This document shows positions 10,308-21,928 of a stretch of 64,000 bases of DNA, one piece after another. Position 1 is the stretch's first letter, and each line of letters begins with the position of its first letter. The stretch is from positions 98,579,946-98,643,945 of the forward strand of contig OY821517.1 in the NCBI GenBank assembly GCA_963682025.1, in the 5' to 3' direction. A program made the position numbers and the translations under genes. This stretch comes from Cordilura impudica. Taxonomy: Eukaryota; Arthropoda; Insecta; Diptera; Scathophagidae. The notes beneath the pieces were generated by a model. That model was not told where the DNA came from. It was given only the letters and a program-made list of their open reading frames with translations, and did not search any database.

Positions 10308-13012
10308 CTAGAAGTTTGAGCGGTAGCCCTCTTTGAATGTTATGAATTTGTAACGAAAAACTCTTTAATGTTTGTATGAAAAAAATTTTTTGGACGAATT
10401 TTGAGGTGTGTGAGTCGGATTATTGCGAAACTGGATCTAACACTTTAGTGCGCAAAATCTTAGCCAAATCGGGTAATGCTTTCTGAACGCGCCTTGATTT
10501 CAAAGTTCAAATATGCATTTACATATACATAGGTAAAAATTATCAAAAAAAAAAAAAATCATTTTTCACAAAATTTTTGAAATTAATAACTGCGTTTCAA
10601 TTAAATTAATAAACCATAATGTAGAGTAAATTAGCTTTCTAATAAAATAACAAAATCTATTAGCGGTCGAAAAACAGCTAAGTTGTAGCAAGTTCCCTAA
10701 GCAATAAATTATCCGCAGATCACTTGATTAAGAAAATCGAGCACACATTTTTAAAGACATTGAAATAATTTACAACAACAACATTTTTGTATTCTCCTGA
10801 TACTAAGATGATTCTATGTAAAGTATTAAGCATCTCGTATATTGTTATGCCGTTCTAAATTAATGTTAAAACGGTACGTATTTTTTAGCACTATTTCAAA
10901 ATCTCCAATTTTACTTTTTTAAAAATTCTTTGCAAGAAATTTAACGAAATCAACGATTGGACTTCAGGGTCTTATTAACAAAATACCTGTGATTACAAAT
11001 GCCAAATATTATAGGTATATTGTTATTAATTTGGCGAGGGCAGCGTTTTAATTTCAGCGGATTTGAAGAAAAGTATGTTTTTTCATAGTTTTTCAACTTT
11101 TGGGCTGCATCTTTATGGTGCTTTCATATTTGAAATATCTTTTATCAAAATATTATACAACTTGATACAAGTTCACAATCTTGTAAATTAAGGTTAAATT
11201 AAAGCTCTACAAACTGTCCCTTTTTAAAGTCAAAAGTCAAATTTAAGGAGATTTACATTTTTTTTTTTTAAATACCGAAATAATATACATATATTTGTGG
11301 AATGATCTCGATAAAACTTGTTGATAATATTTTAATAATTCTAAGAAATAATATTCTGGACTTATTTTCTGAAATTAGCTCATGGGGTGCTCATCAGTAT
11401 TTTTCTTAAATAAAACAAATTTAATATATTCATAAAATTCCTAAAATTTATCCGTTATGTAAATTAATTAGTTTTTATATTTAATACAGTATAAATAAAT
11501 TTGTATATCGAGGGCTTATATTCAAAAAGTGCGATCTGCATCAATAATTATTGTAAAGAGATCTGAAAGTATATGTCTATTGATTTGCCACAATATCTAT
11601 TAAGAAATATTCGTACTAATCATGTATGATATCAAAATTAATATTATATTTGACAGTTATATCAAAGAATAGCTTGAAATCAAAAATTAATATTGCTGTC
11701 AAACGTAGATAGCACTTTTCGAATATAGGCCCTCGATTTACCTTTATATGAATATAAAAATTCTGAAAAAAATTAAAACTGAGACACATTTTGAGTACCC
11801 CGTGAGCTAATTTCAGAAAATAAGTCCAGATTATTATTTTTTTAGAATTATTCAAATATTATCAACAAGTTTTATCGAAATCATTCCACAAATATATATT
11901 ATTTCGGTATTTTGTTTTTAAAAAATATAAATCTCCTTAAATTTGATTTTTGACCTTAGAGAGGGACAATTTATAGTGTTTCAATTTAACCTTAGTTTAC
12001 AAGATTGATAACCTATATCAAGTAGTATAGCACTTTGATAACAGATATTTGAATAATAAAAACACCAAAATTATGTAGCCTAAAAGTTGAAAATGTATGA
12101 AAAATCACATTTTCTTCAAATCCGCTGGTATAAAAACGCTGCCCTCGCCAAATTAAGAACAGGATACCTATAATGCTTAGCATTTTTAATCGCACGTACT
12201 TTGTCAATAAGACCTTTAAGTCCAGTCGTTAATTTCGGAGAATTTCTTGAACAAAATTTTTGAAAAAGCAAAATTGGAGATTTTGAATTAGAGCTAAAAA
12301 ATACGTTCCGTTTTAACATTAATTTAGAACGGTATAACTATAGGCGAGATGCAGAATACTGTACACGAGATTATGTTTGGATTAAAGAATGCAAAAATGT
12401 TATTGTTGAAAAATATATCAATATCTTTAAAAAAGTGAGATCGATTTTCTTAATCAAGTGGTCTGTGGCGCATTTATTGCCTGGGGAACTTGATACAACT
12501 CTTAAACAATTCACAAACCAACACTTTTTGGTTTATTTTTATTGTGAATGAAGATAACAAACTCACTAACAAATCCATTAACAAATTTAATAAACATACA
12601 TATAGCATATGTATAATTTTATGTATGTGTTAGTAGCAACTTTAAATGCAATTTACTCAAAATAAAGGAAAAATTTAAAAACCTCTAAATCTGCAAAACG
12701 GCTAAAAAGAATACCTTTCGAATAACATACGCTTAATAAAAATCGGCATAAAACGGTAGAATAAAACATCGGTCACAAGAAATCGCCTAGCCTATTAATA
12801 TTATAGATCTAAATTTTTGTGAAAAAATATTTTTTTTGATAATTTTTACATATAAATGCATACTTGAACTTTGAACTCAATGCTCGCCCAGAAAGCGTTG
12901 TCCGATTTGGCTCAAATTTTGCGCACTAAATTCTTAGATCCAGTGTCACAATAATCCGACCAGCACGTCTTGAAGTTAAAAAAAAAAATGGCTGTCACCC
13001 TAATGTACATAT
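10308..13012. repeat. Giant inverted repeat FB-2, ~2.7 kb
   Basis: The left arm, about 10308-11400, and the right arm, about 11785-13012, are reverse complements over more than 1 kb. Anchors are TCGGATTATTGCGAAACTGG against its complement near 12945, GGTACGTATTTTTTAGC against its complement near 12295, AATTTGGCGAGGGCAGCG against CGCTGCCCTCGCCAAATT, and AGCTCATGGGGTGCTC against GAGTACCCCGTGAGCT. A spacer of ~380 bp separates the arms. The right arm ends CACCCTAATGTACATA, the same terminus as FB-4 at 42171-44486. A truncated Helitron derivative replaces part of the right arm. No transposase was seen. Confidence 0.85.
12503..12807 (-). mobile_element. Truncated non-autonomous Helitron
   Basis: It shares the interior (ATTGTGAATGAAGATAACAA, GCAATTTACTCAAAA, AAATCGCCTAGCC) and the 5' terminus (minus strand TCTATAATATTAATAGGC) of the copies at 25734-26082 and 44726-45092. 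The 3' hairpin and CTRR end are missing, cut off at about 12503. It lies in the right arm of FB-2, so it arrived after or during arm duplication. Confidence 0.7.
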
Positions 13013-13029
13013 TAAGAGTTTACGGAAAT

Positions 13030-14335
13030 TCTGAAAACAAAACAACACGTAAATCAAAAAGGGTTTTCTGATAAATGGCAACCTTGTTCGTAAAAGTACT
13101 TAATCCTCTTTAAAGTTCCCTTTTGTGTTTGGTCCAAATAAATGATTTATGCAAGCAGATAACACAGATTTTGTTAAATTTGATTTGTATGTTTCTCTTA
13201 GTGGTCTCAAAAAACGTGATACGCTCGATAAAGGCCACAATGTAACAAGTAGAACTTGTCTGCAAAAGTTTGTAATTAATCTGCATTGTTATTTGGCGTC
13301 TCCCTGTATTTATCTTCTTTCAAACTTCAAATATAACTAAAAATTTCCATGTGTACTTGTAATATACATATTCATAACTTCATTTTTAATTTTTTTTTAC
13401 CAACATTCTTGTATACACTTTTTAAACCATTAGAAAAGTAACTCTTTGGAAAATCTACTTAAAATTCAAAGTAACTACGTGGAAAATCTCTTGTATTTAC
13501 AGCATTTTGCAGATTACATTAATGTTATTTTTAAAGTAAACTTATAGAAAAGTTTTAACTTTAAATTAATTTTAAAGAACATCTTTTCTTGGAAATTTGT
13601 ATTAGATTGGTAGTGTTGTCTTATTTACTTATTATTATCAAAAGAATTTGAAATTATTCTTAAAGGTTATGTCTAATTTATATTGTAATAATTTATATTA
13701 ACACTGCTATAAAGTTAGTGAGAATTCTTTTGTAACTTTTTCCTTTATTTAATACTTTGAGCAAAAGTTAAGTATTTCTTTGGCAGCCATTTAGCATTTA
13801 ACAGTTAACAAGCTGAAGGAAATTTTTAAGTCCGAACCAAACCGCAAACACCAAGAATTATTAAATGTTTTTGTTTTTCATATAATTTGTTATTTTTTCT
13901 TTGTTTTAACCAACCAAATATAATTTTGTTTCAAGTAAAAGTTTTTTTGTTCTTTGAAGGATGTTAAAAGATGAAATGTAAAATTTTTCTTTTATATTTT
14001 AATTATTATTATTTTTTTTTTAAATACTAAACTAATTTTCTCTGACAATGTGTTGTTTTACTTTGTTAGAAGTTTTTTATGGGTGGCTGGTATATGTCTG
14101 AGAGTTTGGCAATAAAGTTTTTAAGTGGTTTCAAGCGAATTCTTGTGAAAAGTGTTAAAAGTTTAAATTATTTCGTAAGTCCGTTGTGCCAGCTACAACT
14201 TTAAAAAGCATTTAATTTTTTGAATTGTTCATATTATCAAGAAAATATGATGGCAATATCTTCATTAGAGATATTCTTGGATATATGGGGATTTTTATAG
14301 TGTATTTAATTTTTTCTATGAGTACAAGGTAGTAT
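13030..14335. other. Unannotated AT-rich stretch
   Basis: No recognised gene, repeat family or structural RNA. A single plus frame at 13149-13340 has no known motif. Confidence 0.4.
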
Positions 14336-14339
14336 TTAG

Positions 14340-14830
14340 TTAGGTCACTGATGTGTAAATAGAATACACATACCAAATTTGTGTAAAGTATTTCATGCTA
14401 GTAAGTGATTAGAAATACTTAAGTGGATACGGGGAGATTGCTTTATATGAAGGCTATGACTATAATTAGTCCTTTAATTTTAGAACTGTGATTTTTTGGA
14501 TGTTAGAAACGTATACATATCAAATTTGATTATAATATTATGATAATTGTGATCAAAGAGCAGTGTTAGTCGATCTCATAAGAAACATTTGTATGGGGGG
14601 GCTAAGTGTGATCATAAATTTCCATATACATAGATCTTTCTATGGTTAAAAAAATCGTATGTATCAAATACCATTAAAATAAGACACAGACATGTAGACA
14701 GACGGGCATCAATAAATACCATCAAAAAATTAATTAAATTGTCGATCGATATATTATAGGTGGGTTGGGGGCAAGTATTTTTGGTAGTTACAAACAATAG
14801 CACAAGCTCATTATATATTTACCATTACGT
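14340..14830 (-). mobile_element. INE-A copy, highly degenerate
   Basis: Recognisable minus-strand blocks are GAAGGCTATGACTATAATTA, CATTTGTATGGGGGGGCTA and TTTTTGGTAGTTACAAACAA, followed by GCACAAGCTCATTATAT. Both hairpins and the GTCC core are eroded. It is among the oldest copies in the window. Confidence 0.6.
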
Positions 14831-14932
14831 ATAGGTACGGTATAATAATATTACAGCTCTGGTTATAGTGAAAAATTTAAAATACTTAAATTTAATATAC
14901 ACAAAATATGTAAATAAAATTACACTGTGGAA

Positions 14933-15357
14933 CAAATTCAGGTTAGCAAAAGTTAGGTCGATTCTGAGAGTGAGGGGTGAAAATAGAGGCTAAATTAGAA
15001 GACCCGTATCGCGGCGTTTGTTTATGTTAGTTCGATTTTTTTTTTTAAACGGCCTTCGAACTTTGCGGTCAAATGCCAATTTTCAGCATATTGTTTATAT
15101 GGTTTTTTGGCTATAACTCGTCGACTAATTGATATTTTTCAATCTGCAAAAGCCAAATTATTGCTAGAGATCTGTGCAACAATTAAGGATCTAAAAAAAA
15201 TTGATTTAGAAAATTTTTGTGGTGCTTATGAAGCAAAATGTTGGAAAAATTATTTTTTTTCATGCTTTTTGTAAATATTTTCCACAAAACTAAGTCTTTT
15301 TTGCTTTCTGTTTGATCTATAATATGCTTCTCAGTTTATTCAATAAATTTCATTTGA
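14933..15357 (+). repeat. Left terminal inverted repeat of CACTG transposon
   Basis: Pairs with 17856-18283 in opposite sense. The outermost ~100 bp, including TTAGCAAAAGTTAGGTCGAT and GAGAGTGAGGGGTGAAAATA, are nearly identical between ends and with the derivative at 36434-37131. Confidence 0.85.
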
Positions 15358-15549
15358 AAAAAAAAAAACAATCATAATACAAAACTTGCATTTTCCAGCT
15401 TAATATTTATCTACTTCTCATTTTTTTATGTACCAATTTTATTCAGTGTTGGTTTTGAAGGAACATTGAAAAAGAAATTATAAAACTATGGAAAAAATAT
15501 ATTTTTGAAATGTTAGTTATGAAAAGTTTTAAGTAAAAAATTAAATAAA

Positions 15550-17489
15550 TTAAATTAGTGATTTGGCCAGTTGCCGTTTAGCAGGCGGCTGTGGATCAAC
15601 ATCACTACTCTCTCTAATATCTTGGTTATCGTCATCATCATCAGAAAGGCCGATAATTTCGTCCAACAGATATTCTGGAATTTCATCATTGTCTTCCCGT
15701 TCTTCCTCTTTTTCCTCGTCTTCCTCTTCTTCAAAGGTGTTTTTATACCACCAACAAATTTCAGCAAGTATTGCATCTGGAGATTTCTTTCTCTGTACCT
15801 GAAACCAAAATAGTTTTCAATCGTTAACATGTTTAAATTGTGCACTCTGACAAAGATAATGGAAAAATCTAGGAATTTAAAATATGCACAATCTATAGTT
15901 ACCTTATTTCAAATGGAAGCGCAGTTTGGTGATAACGTTCGCCTTGCTCATCAGATTCAGTTGGCAACTGTTGAGCGAGTTGATCAAGATGCTGATGCAA
16001 GAGATTAATTTTGTACCACATATTAACCCCAATTTCATCGAAAGCTGCCAACATGTTTGCAACAGATTGCCTGTAGTTGTCTTTGCGTTCTTTACCCAAA
16101 AGTACTTTAATGACTGCTTTCAATGCGAGCCATGCATATAATTCTCGGTCTGTCAGAACTTGGTCAAAATCTTGACGACTCCTTAGTTTCCGTATGTCGG
16201 GACCATGAACAAACCCTTCGTGAATTTTGGTGTTACTTAGTCTTGGGAAAATGTCTTTTAAGGGGTTGAATACTGCTGGTCTTTTTGCGATACATTGCAA
16301 AAAATTTTTAGCAATGCCAAGTTTAATGTGGAGCAACGCCAACAAAATTTTCATTTCAGGAACAAGACTTTCATGTAGCCTATTGTCTTTAGGCCATTTC
16401 CGTCATATGAGACTATTCCAGTTATGCTGTTTGTAGTGGTTTCTTCCTTTAATACCTTCTCCGTATCGTGATTCCCAATCGCATAAAAAACACGGATATT
16501 TTGGACGGCCAGATGCTGTTAAGCCTGTAATCAATGAAACTATTTTGAGGTCGCAGCAAATGCGCCACTGGTGTTCGTTATATTTGACTACTTCCAGAAT
16601 GTGTTTCAAATTACCAAAATTTTCACTAGTGTCAGTGTTATACGCAATCGCAACAGAAGGCATTCTATTAGTCTTGTGTAAAAGCACAACTTTTAAGCTG
16701 ATTAGTGAACTATCGATGAATAAATGACAAGCATCTTTTTTATAGGTTAACCCTATCGTCTCCATTAACTTTTCAATATCGTTGCAATAAGCGAAATTTT
16801 TTGCATCATTCACATTGAAGAACTTTTGTAACTCTTTTTGGCGTTTTCGATATGCTGTTAATTTTGTACCTGTCGCCAATAAATTAGTTCCTTTCAAAAA
16901 TGAAGCCAGTAGTTCTGATTTTTTCTGAGTCAAACACAAATTTGCAACAATTCCATCCAATTGGTTTTGTGTGACTAGGATTGGGTCCTTTGAGGTTTCA
17001 TAGGATGTACCTTCACTAGGGTCGTATTCTTAGAAGAAATCCATGGATGTAGCAGCGGCGGTTTTAGTACTGATATCTGTTTGAATATCAATACTTCGGT
17101 GTGTTGGTACTGGAACGAATTGTGAGTGCGGTAATGGTTATTGGACACTTGGCACTGCTACATAAGTTTTATTCTTTGCTTTCCTTCTATTCAAAGTTTT
17201 ATTGTAGTTGATACATCCATAGCAATTTTCTGATGCGGGCTGTTGTCTAACCACATCATTGGTATACCAAAAGGCATAGCCTTCTTCTTTTCACTTTTCC
17301 ATTGCATAAGAGTTGAATAGCAATTAAAGCACACTTTTTTAGGGGCATAGTTTACGTCAGTGATGATACACTCTTGCGAGAAATATTGTTTATAGGCTTC
17401 AAAAAAAAATCACTCGCATTGCCACCTTTTTCATCGCTTGCTATGAAACGTCCACAAAAATGGTCCATATTACATTTTGGTTCCGACAT
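15550..17489 (-). pseudogene. DDE-like transposase of the CACTG transposon (decayed)
   Basis: The likely start is the ATG at 17487-17489 (MSEPKCNMDHFCGRF). A frame change at an A9 run near 17400 leads into a Cys-pair region (KVCFNCYSTLMQW, later ENCYGC). One stop lies at 17030-17032. The 16403-16960 frame gives HLFIDSS (D83), WRICCDLK (D137) and PKYPCFLCDW. A TGA at 16403-16405 interrupts, then the frame continues LLALLHIKLG and DEQGERYHQ (E139 of the 15899-16354 frame). I infer D83, D137 and this Glu as the catalytic triad. A GT-AG intron fits 15799-15902. After it, an acidic tail (Glu/Asp-rich, ending KRQLAKSL) reads in a different frame, which implies one more indel. The family is one I recall as widespread and unnamed in arthropods. 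That is from memory and unverified. Confidence 0.75.
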
Positions 17490-17855
17490 TTTTAATACAA
17501 TGTTTTTTTTTTTTGTTATTTTTATGAAACCGATGCACTTAACTTAAATCACTCACAAAATGAAATAAGTTCCAAAAAAATTAATAGCGCATTTTATCAT
17601 GACCGAGCGAAAATTAAAAGACATCAGCTTCGGCTGAGTTTCGAGTCTTAACTGAATCTTCATTTTTGAAATTAGTTCGCTTGTACGAAATAAAAAAAAA
17701 TCGCTACCTGTGCGGTGGTTGAAAACATAAAAGTTGTTTTACTAATTCCTAATTCTTGGAACTTCCCTTTTTAATTACTTCTACCTAAATCGCTATTTAT
17801 TTAATGGTTTTGGGATTTTTAACGCAAAATATCGACTAAGAACATTTTCTTTTCA

Positions 17856-18283
17856 AATGAAAATCATTGAATGAACTGAGAGCATATTATGGATCAAACA
17901 GAAAGCAAAAAGGCTTAGTTTTGTGGAAAATATTTTCAAAAAGCATGAAAAAAAACTTTTTCCAACATTTTGCTTCATAAGCACCAAAAAAATTTTCTAA
18001 ATCAATTTGTTTAAAAATTTTAATTGTTGCACAGGTCTCTAGCAATAATTTGGCTTTTACAGATTGAGAAAATATCAATTAGTCGACGAGTTATAGCCAA
18101 AAAACCATATAAACAATATGCTGAATATCGGCATTTGACTGCAAAGTTCGAAGGTCGATTAAAAAAAAATTCGAATTAACATAAACAAACGCTGCGATAC
18201 TGGTCTTCTAATTTAGCCTCTATTTTCACCCCTCACTCTCAGAATCGACCTAACTTTTGCTAACCTGAATTTGTTCCACAGTG
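17856..18283 (-). repeat. Right terminal inverted repeat of CACTG transposon
   Basis: Reverse complement of 14933-15357, ending in CCACAGTG followed by TTA. In the 698 bp derivative this repeat is kept whole, whereas the left repeat is cut to about 264 bp. Confidence 0.85.
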
Positions 18284-18539
18284 TTATTATTAACTGTATT
18301 TATGTATTTCGATTGAGCAACCCCAAAAATAGAGCTCAGTTCGAAAATTTAAACCATTATCTAGATGTTTATATTTTATTAAAATCCCATAATAAATACG
18401 AAGACGTATAATTAATCATACGTATACGTTCAGCGTTATACATTCATCGAATCATGGTGTCAGGGTGCTAGCTACAAGGTATGCCATATCATTAATAAAA
18501 AAAAAAAACTTAAAAGTAACCAACTTTAATAGGTATGAC

Positions 18540-19330
18540 ATTTCTATTCAACTTGGTCATTTTAAATTCATTTGGAATAATTTCTGAATACAACTTCAAT
18601 TAAATGGGCGCTTCTATTTGTCACGGCAAAATGTGCACTTTTAGCTGCATTTTCCATTACTTTTACTTCTCCGTAAATGTCTGCCTTGGGCTCATCAGTG
18701 GTCTGATGCTAGTTGGCGTACACTTTGTTTTTGAAATAACCCCACAAAAAGTAGTTCTTAGCGGTCAGATCTAGTTGGCCAAATAATGTTGCCTTTTTCT
18801 TTTTTTTATATCACACGTTCAGGGAATTTTAGTTGCAGAAACAGCATTGTCTGATTTGTAGATGATGCACCATCTTGTTGAAACCAGTAACCATTCAGAC
18901 TTTTTTAAGGCCTTTTGGGCCAGAAAACATGAGACTACATCCACCGATATCATCCCGATATATCAGTCACTATTTGGTCAAACAATATTATTTCGTGGAG
19001 ATCGTGTGTCAACCATTCGTCCTACTGTTTGGTCATATCGCAAGCGACGTGACCGGTCTGCCAGCAAAATTCTGTGAGTTATTTCCGCTCTATCAAATCA
19101 TTCTTTCAAGTTTTCTGCAAAGCGGTTCCACTGACGCCAAAATGTTTAGAATGATGACGACACAACTCATTTGGGTTCTCGGTAAAAATCTCTTATACCG
19201 CTTTATCAATTTCACTGAACCATCTTGAGCATCTATTGATGGCATATGGACGATTTCCCACTGTCAAGTGCTCAACAAAACTCGATGAAAATTGTTGTCA
19301 GGCGTTGCTTTTTTCGAAGATATGAACATT
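18540..19330 (-). pseudogene. Mariner-like transposase relic, second lineage
   Basis: The minus strand reads PKTLKKVNGYWFQQDGAS near 18860-18920 (the usual WFQQDGAxxHTA around the second Asp). Next is LTAKNYFLWGYFKNKVYAN near 18710-18790 (normally SxDLTPxDYFLWGxxKDKVY). The C-terminal RSAHLIEVVF lies near 18560-18620. Upstream, ILLADRSRRLRYDQTVGR suggests the N-terminal part. In-frame stops and frameshifts are frequent. The WFQQDGA and YFLWG motifs separate this lineage from the one at 3585-4480 and link it with the relic at 53135-53910. Confidence 0.75.
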
Positions 19331-19734
19331 GAGTTATCTCAACTGAAGGACTATTTGCAATGTACAGTGTCACTATTTCGGTATAGGTTGTTTTGATGTA
19401 AAGTTATACAGGGTAAAATTTATAATGAATTGGTATTTCAAATACATGTGCTCCTAAATCAGAGTTATTAAATGGTGCCATACAGACATAAAAGGTGACT
19501 TACCCTCTATATATTTTAAGATATCTGAAGTTTAAGGAATTAAAAAAACGACTTACATGAATAGAATATATTTTTCAATTTTCTTTTAAAAAAACACTAA
19601 AAACTAGTTTCTAGGATGTAATCAAGTTTTTTTTTTTATTTATTTAACTGGATTTAAATGCTAATATTTAGAACCAGGGATATTTTCTTTTAATTTGAAT
19701 TTAACTGAGCAGCATGTTAGTGAAAGTGTGTCTA

Positions 19735-19935
19735 AACAAGTAAGAGTGTTAAATTCGGCTGTTCCGAATCTTTGATACCCTCCATCTCGGTTTGAGTATT
19801 GACATAACTTCTCGTTTAATTTAGTTTTTGCTAATTAAAAAGCTCGCCCTAACCTCCATTGCAAAGGTAATGGTTGTGTAGGGTGGCTATATGCATTAAA
19901 TCGTGCTAATTGGAGATGGCTGTATAGTTTCTTTT
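19735..19935 (-). mobile_element. INE-B 3' fragment
   Basis: The minus-strand 3' end is preserved: hairpin ATTCGGCTGTTCCGAAT, then CTTACTTGTT read on the minus strand. The next ~150 bp resemble no other copy closely. This copy preserves the outermost 3' sequence that is mutated in the other INE-B copies. Confidence 0.6.
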
Positions 19936-20570
19936 AACTGGCGAAATATTTTTTCATTGCGGCCATATAGGTCGGATGGAGTAACAAAATAATAACCAAA
20001 AAAAAGTTCTCTCAACTTTTTTATTAAAATATTGCCATATTTGGAAAACACAGAGAATAAATTTATAATAATAAATAAGCATATTAGGGATGCCAAACGC
20101 CAAAAGTCCCAAACATTTTAAATAAAATAATTTGTTATCTTTATTTTCTGAAAAACTTCAAATATTCATCAAAAAAAAAATGTGAAAATTTATATATAAA
20201 AAATAACATTCTCATCAAATTGCGTTTATTTATGTAACAATTTTTATGTTCGCAATTCATAATATCATTTAAGGTTTTATAAAACTTATTGAATTTAAAT
20301 TAATGTTTTCTGTAGTCCGATTCTGTAAATTTCAACGATCAGACAATCGCAAAATATATCGACAGCTATTGTTGTTTGCACTAAGGATTAAGTGATTCAC
20401 TAAGTACATGCATCTTAACGACAGTCAACCAATCTATTTTTCTATTTATTTAAATTGCAAATGAGTGGCATCTCTGTCAAAAAAGCGAAAAACGCAAAGA
20501 AGAATAGAAAAAAACAAATTACTTCGTGTTTGACAGGATGATTTTATGTTTATGTTTAATATCACCATTT
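19936..20570. other. Unannotated AT-rich stretch
   Basis: No gene or repeat recognised. Confidence 0.4.
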
Positions 20571-20705
20571 TTATACCCTATACCACTATGTGGTTTGGGT
20601 ATAATGACTTTGTGCTGCTGTTTGTAACAACCAAAAATATTTGACCTAGACCCATCTTTAATTATACCGATCGAATCAGAATCACTTTCTGAGTTGATTT
20701 AACAA

Positions 20706-20736
20706 TGTCCGTCCGTCCGTCCGTCCGTCCGTCCGT
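20706..20736. repeat. (GTCC)n / GTCT microsatellite core of INE-A
   Basis: Seven GTCC units followed by GTCTGTGTGTCC. The number of units varies between copies (two to seven), as expected for the microsatellite core of INE-type elements. Confidence 0.8.
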
Positions 20737-21321
20737 CTGTGTGTCCATGTAAAGCTTGTAATCAAACTGCAGGTCGCAAATATGAATATATTTTGATGAA
20801 ATTTGGTATATAAGCTTTTATCGGCCATCGGATGAACGCTATTGAAATTGGTGAGAATCGGTCCATGTTCAGACCTAGCCCCCATACAAATTACCCATAT
20901 GAAATCGACATAAATTGCCATAAGATCCAAATTGTCATATAGATCTTACTCAAATTGGGTTTGTATGCGTTCATTACATCCACTAATGAGTAGTCCAAAA
21001 ATGATCCCTTTGACCCCATATAGAGCTGCTTCCCGATCTTCACTTAAATCTATTAAAAAACAAAAATATTGCACTGATTCTTCTCAAATTTTGTTTGTAC
21101 ATATTTTTGCAAAATACAAGAGACTTTACCAAACATGATCAGGATCGGTCCATTTTTGGACCTAGTCCCTTTATAGATATAGCATCCGATATGAACTTTT
21201 TCATATCTGCAGCCAAAAAAATTAATAAAAATCCCACTCAAATTTGGTTTTTGCTTATTTTCAATGTCCAGTTAGTTGGGCCTAAGAGATAGGGTTTCTA
21301 AACGCATGGTATAGGGTATCG

Positions 21322-21345
21322 TATAGTCGGTCTAGACCGACTATA
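21322..21345. repeat. INE-A 3' subterminal palindrome
   Basis: Perfect palindrome with core TAGTCGGTCTAGACCGACTA, located about 14 bp inside the 3' end. It is conserved, sometimes with one or two changes, in all copies that retain the 3' end. In Helitron-like elements such hairpins act as replication or transfer terminators. Confidence 0.8.
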
Positions 21346-21928
21346 ATTTTCGTACTTGTTTACTTATATTACTGTTTATTAATTTGAAAATGAAATAATG
21401 AATTGAATATGCTATTTAATTTTTTTATTTATATAAAAAAGTTTTTTAATAGAAGCAAAATATTTTCACTATTTTATGATTTTTATTTATGTATGACGAC
21501 ATTTCAACCTAAAAATTTAAGTTTTTATCGATTGAATAAACAACACAAAAATGGTTGTCGTTTAGACAACAACAACAGCTGACTTTAACAATAGCGAATA
21601 TCGTTTAAAAATTTTACTGATAATTTTGCTTTTCTCTTTTTAACGATTCGACTATCGTTAAAAGAAGTTACTGAAAAGCTATTAATTTCTCCTGAATGCC
21701 AATATTTTTTTTAAATGTAAGCATTTTTTATATGTAAACATATTTGGTGATTTTTTTTTTTTTTTTTTGAATTTCAATTTGTGTTTAACGAACAAAATTT
21801 ATATATTAAAGATGCAATTGATGTCTTCTAAATTTAGAATTATTATTTCCAACGTTTTGATATGATTTTCTGAAATTCAATTAATATTTTAAAATTTATA
21901 AGTGGAAATCTGAATTCCAATATTTATA

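Larger units (their letters stand above)
14933..18283 (-). mobile_element. CACTG-ended DNA transposon, near full length (3,351 bp)
   Basis: The outer ends are CACTGTGGAACAAATTC and its exact complement GAATTTGTTCCACAGTG. The inverted repeats run 14933-15357 and 17856-18283, about 425 bp each with few mismatches. The trinucleotide TTA lies immediately outside both ends (14930-14932 and 18284-18286), fitting a 3 bp target-site duplication. Between the repeats is one minus-strand gene with a DDE-like triad and a short intron. CACTG termini with short duplications recall the CACTA/Mirage/Chapaev group, but the transposase does not let me assign a superfamily, so this is left open. A 698 bp deletion derivative is present at 36434-37131. 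Confidence 0.85.
20571..21359 (+). mobile_element. INE-A full-length reference copy
   Basis: The ~790 bp element opens with TTTTTATACCC and a hairpin (TATACCC...CCAC TAT GTGG...GGGTATA). At 20706-20736 is a GTCC/GTCT microsatellite, then CATGTAAAG and repeated GACCTAGTCCC-type blocks. It closes with the 20-nt palindrome TAGTCGGTCTAGACCGACTA at 21324-21343 and TTACTTGTT. Insertion appears to be between two T residues without duplication. This plan matches DINE-1/INE-1 elements, non-autonomous relatives of Helentrons known from Drosophila. The open frames within it are fortuitous, and the same peptides recur only because the DNA repeats. Confidence 0.85.

Noticed and set aside
10263..13027. AGTTTACGGAA direct repeats as the target-site duplication of FB-2
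   Set aside because: The left copy is ~35 bp from where arm similarity begins and the length is not typical of a known superfamily. Kept only as a question under FB-2.
15555..15845. Separate 96-codon basic protein at the transposase 3' end
   Set aside because: Its start lies within the inferred intron. The alternative frame gives the acidic tail expected after the transposase core, so this frame is an off-frame reading of the same exon.
20682..21292. Conserved-looking short proteins recurring at many loci in the window
   Set aside because: They are translations of INE-A DNA in arbitrary frames. Similarity is at DNA level, occurs in several frames at once and includes the GTCC microsatellite.
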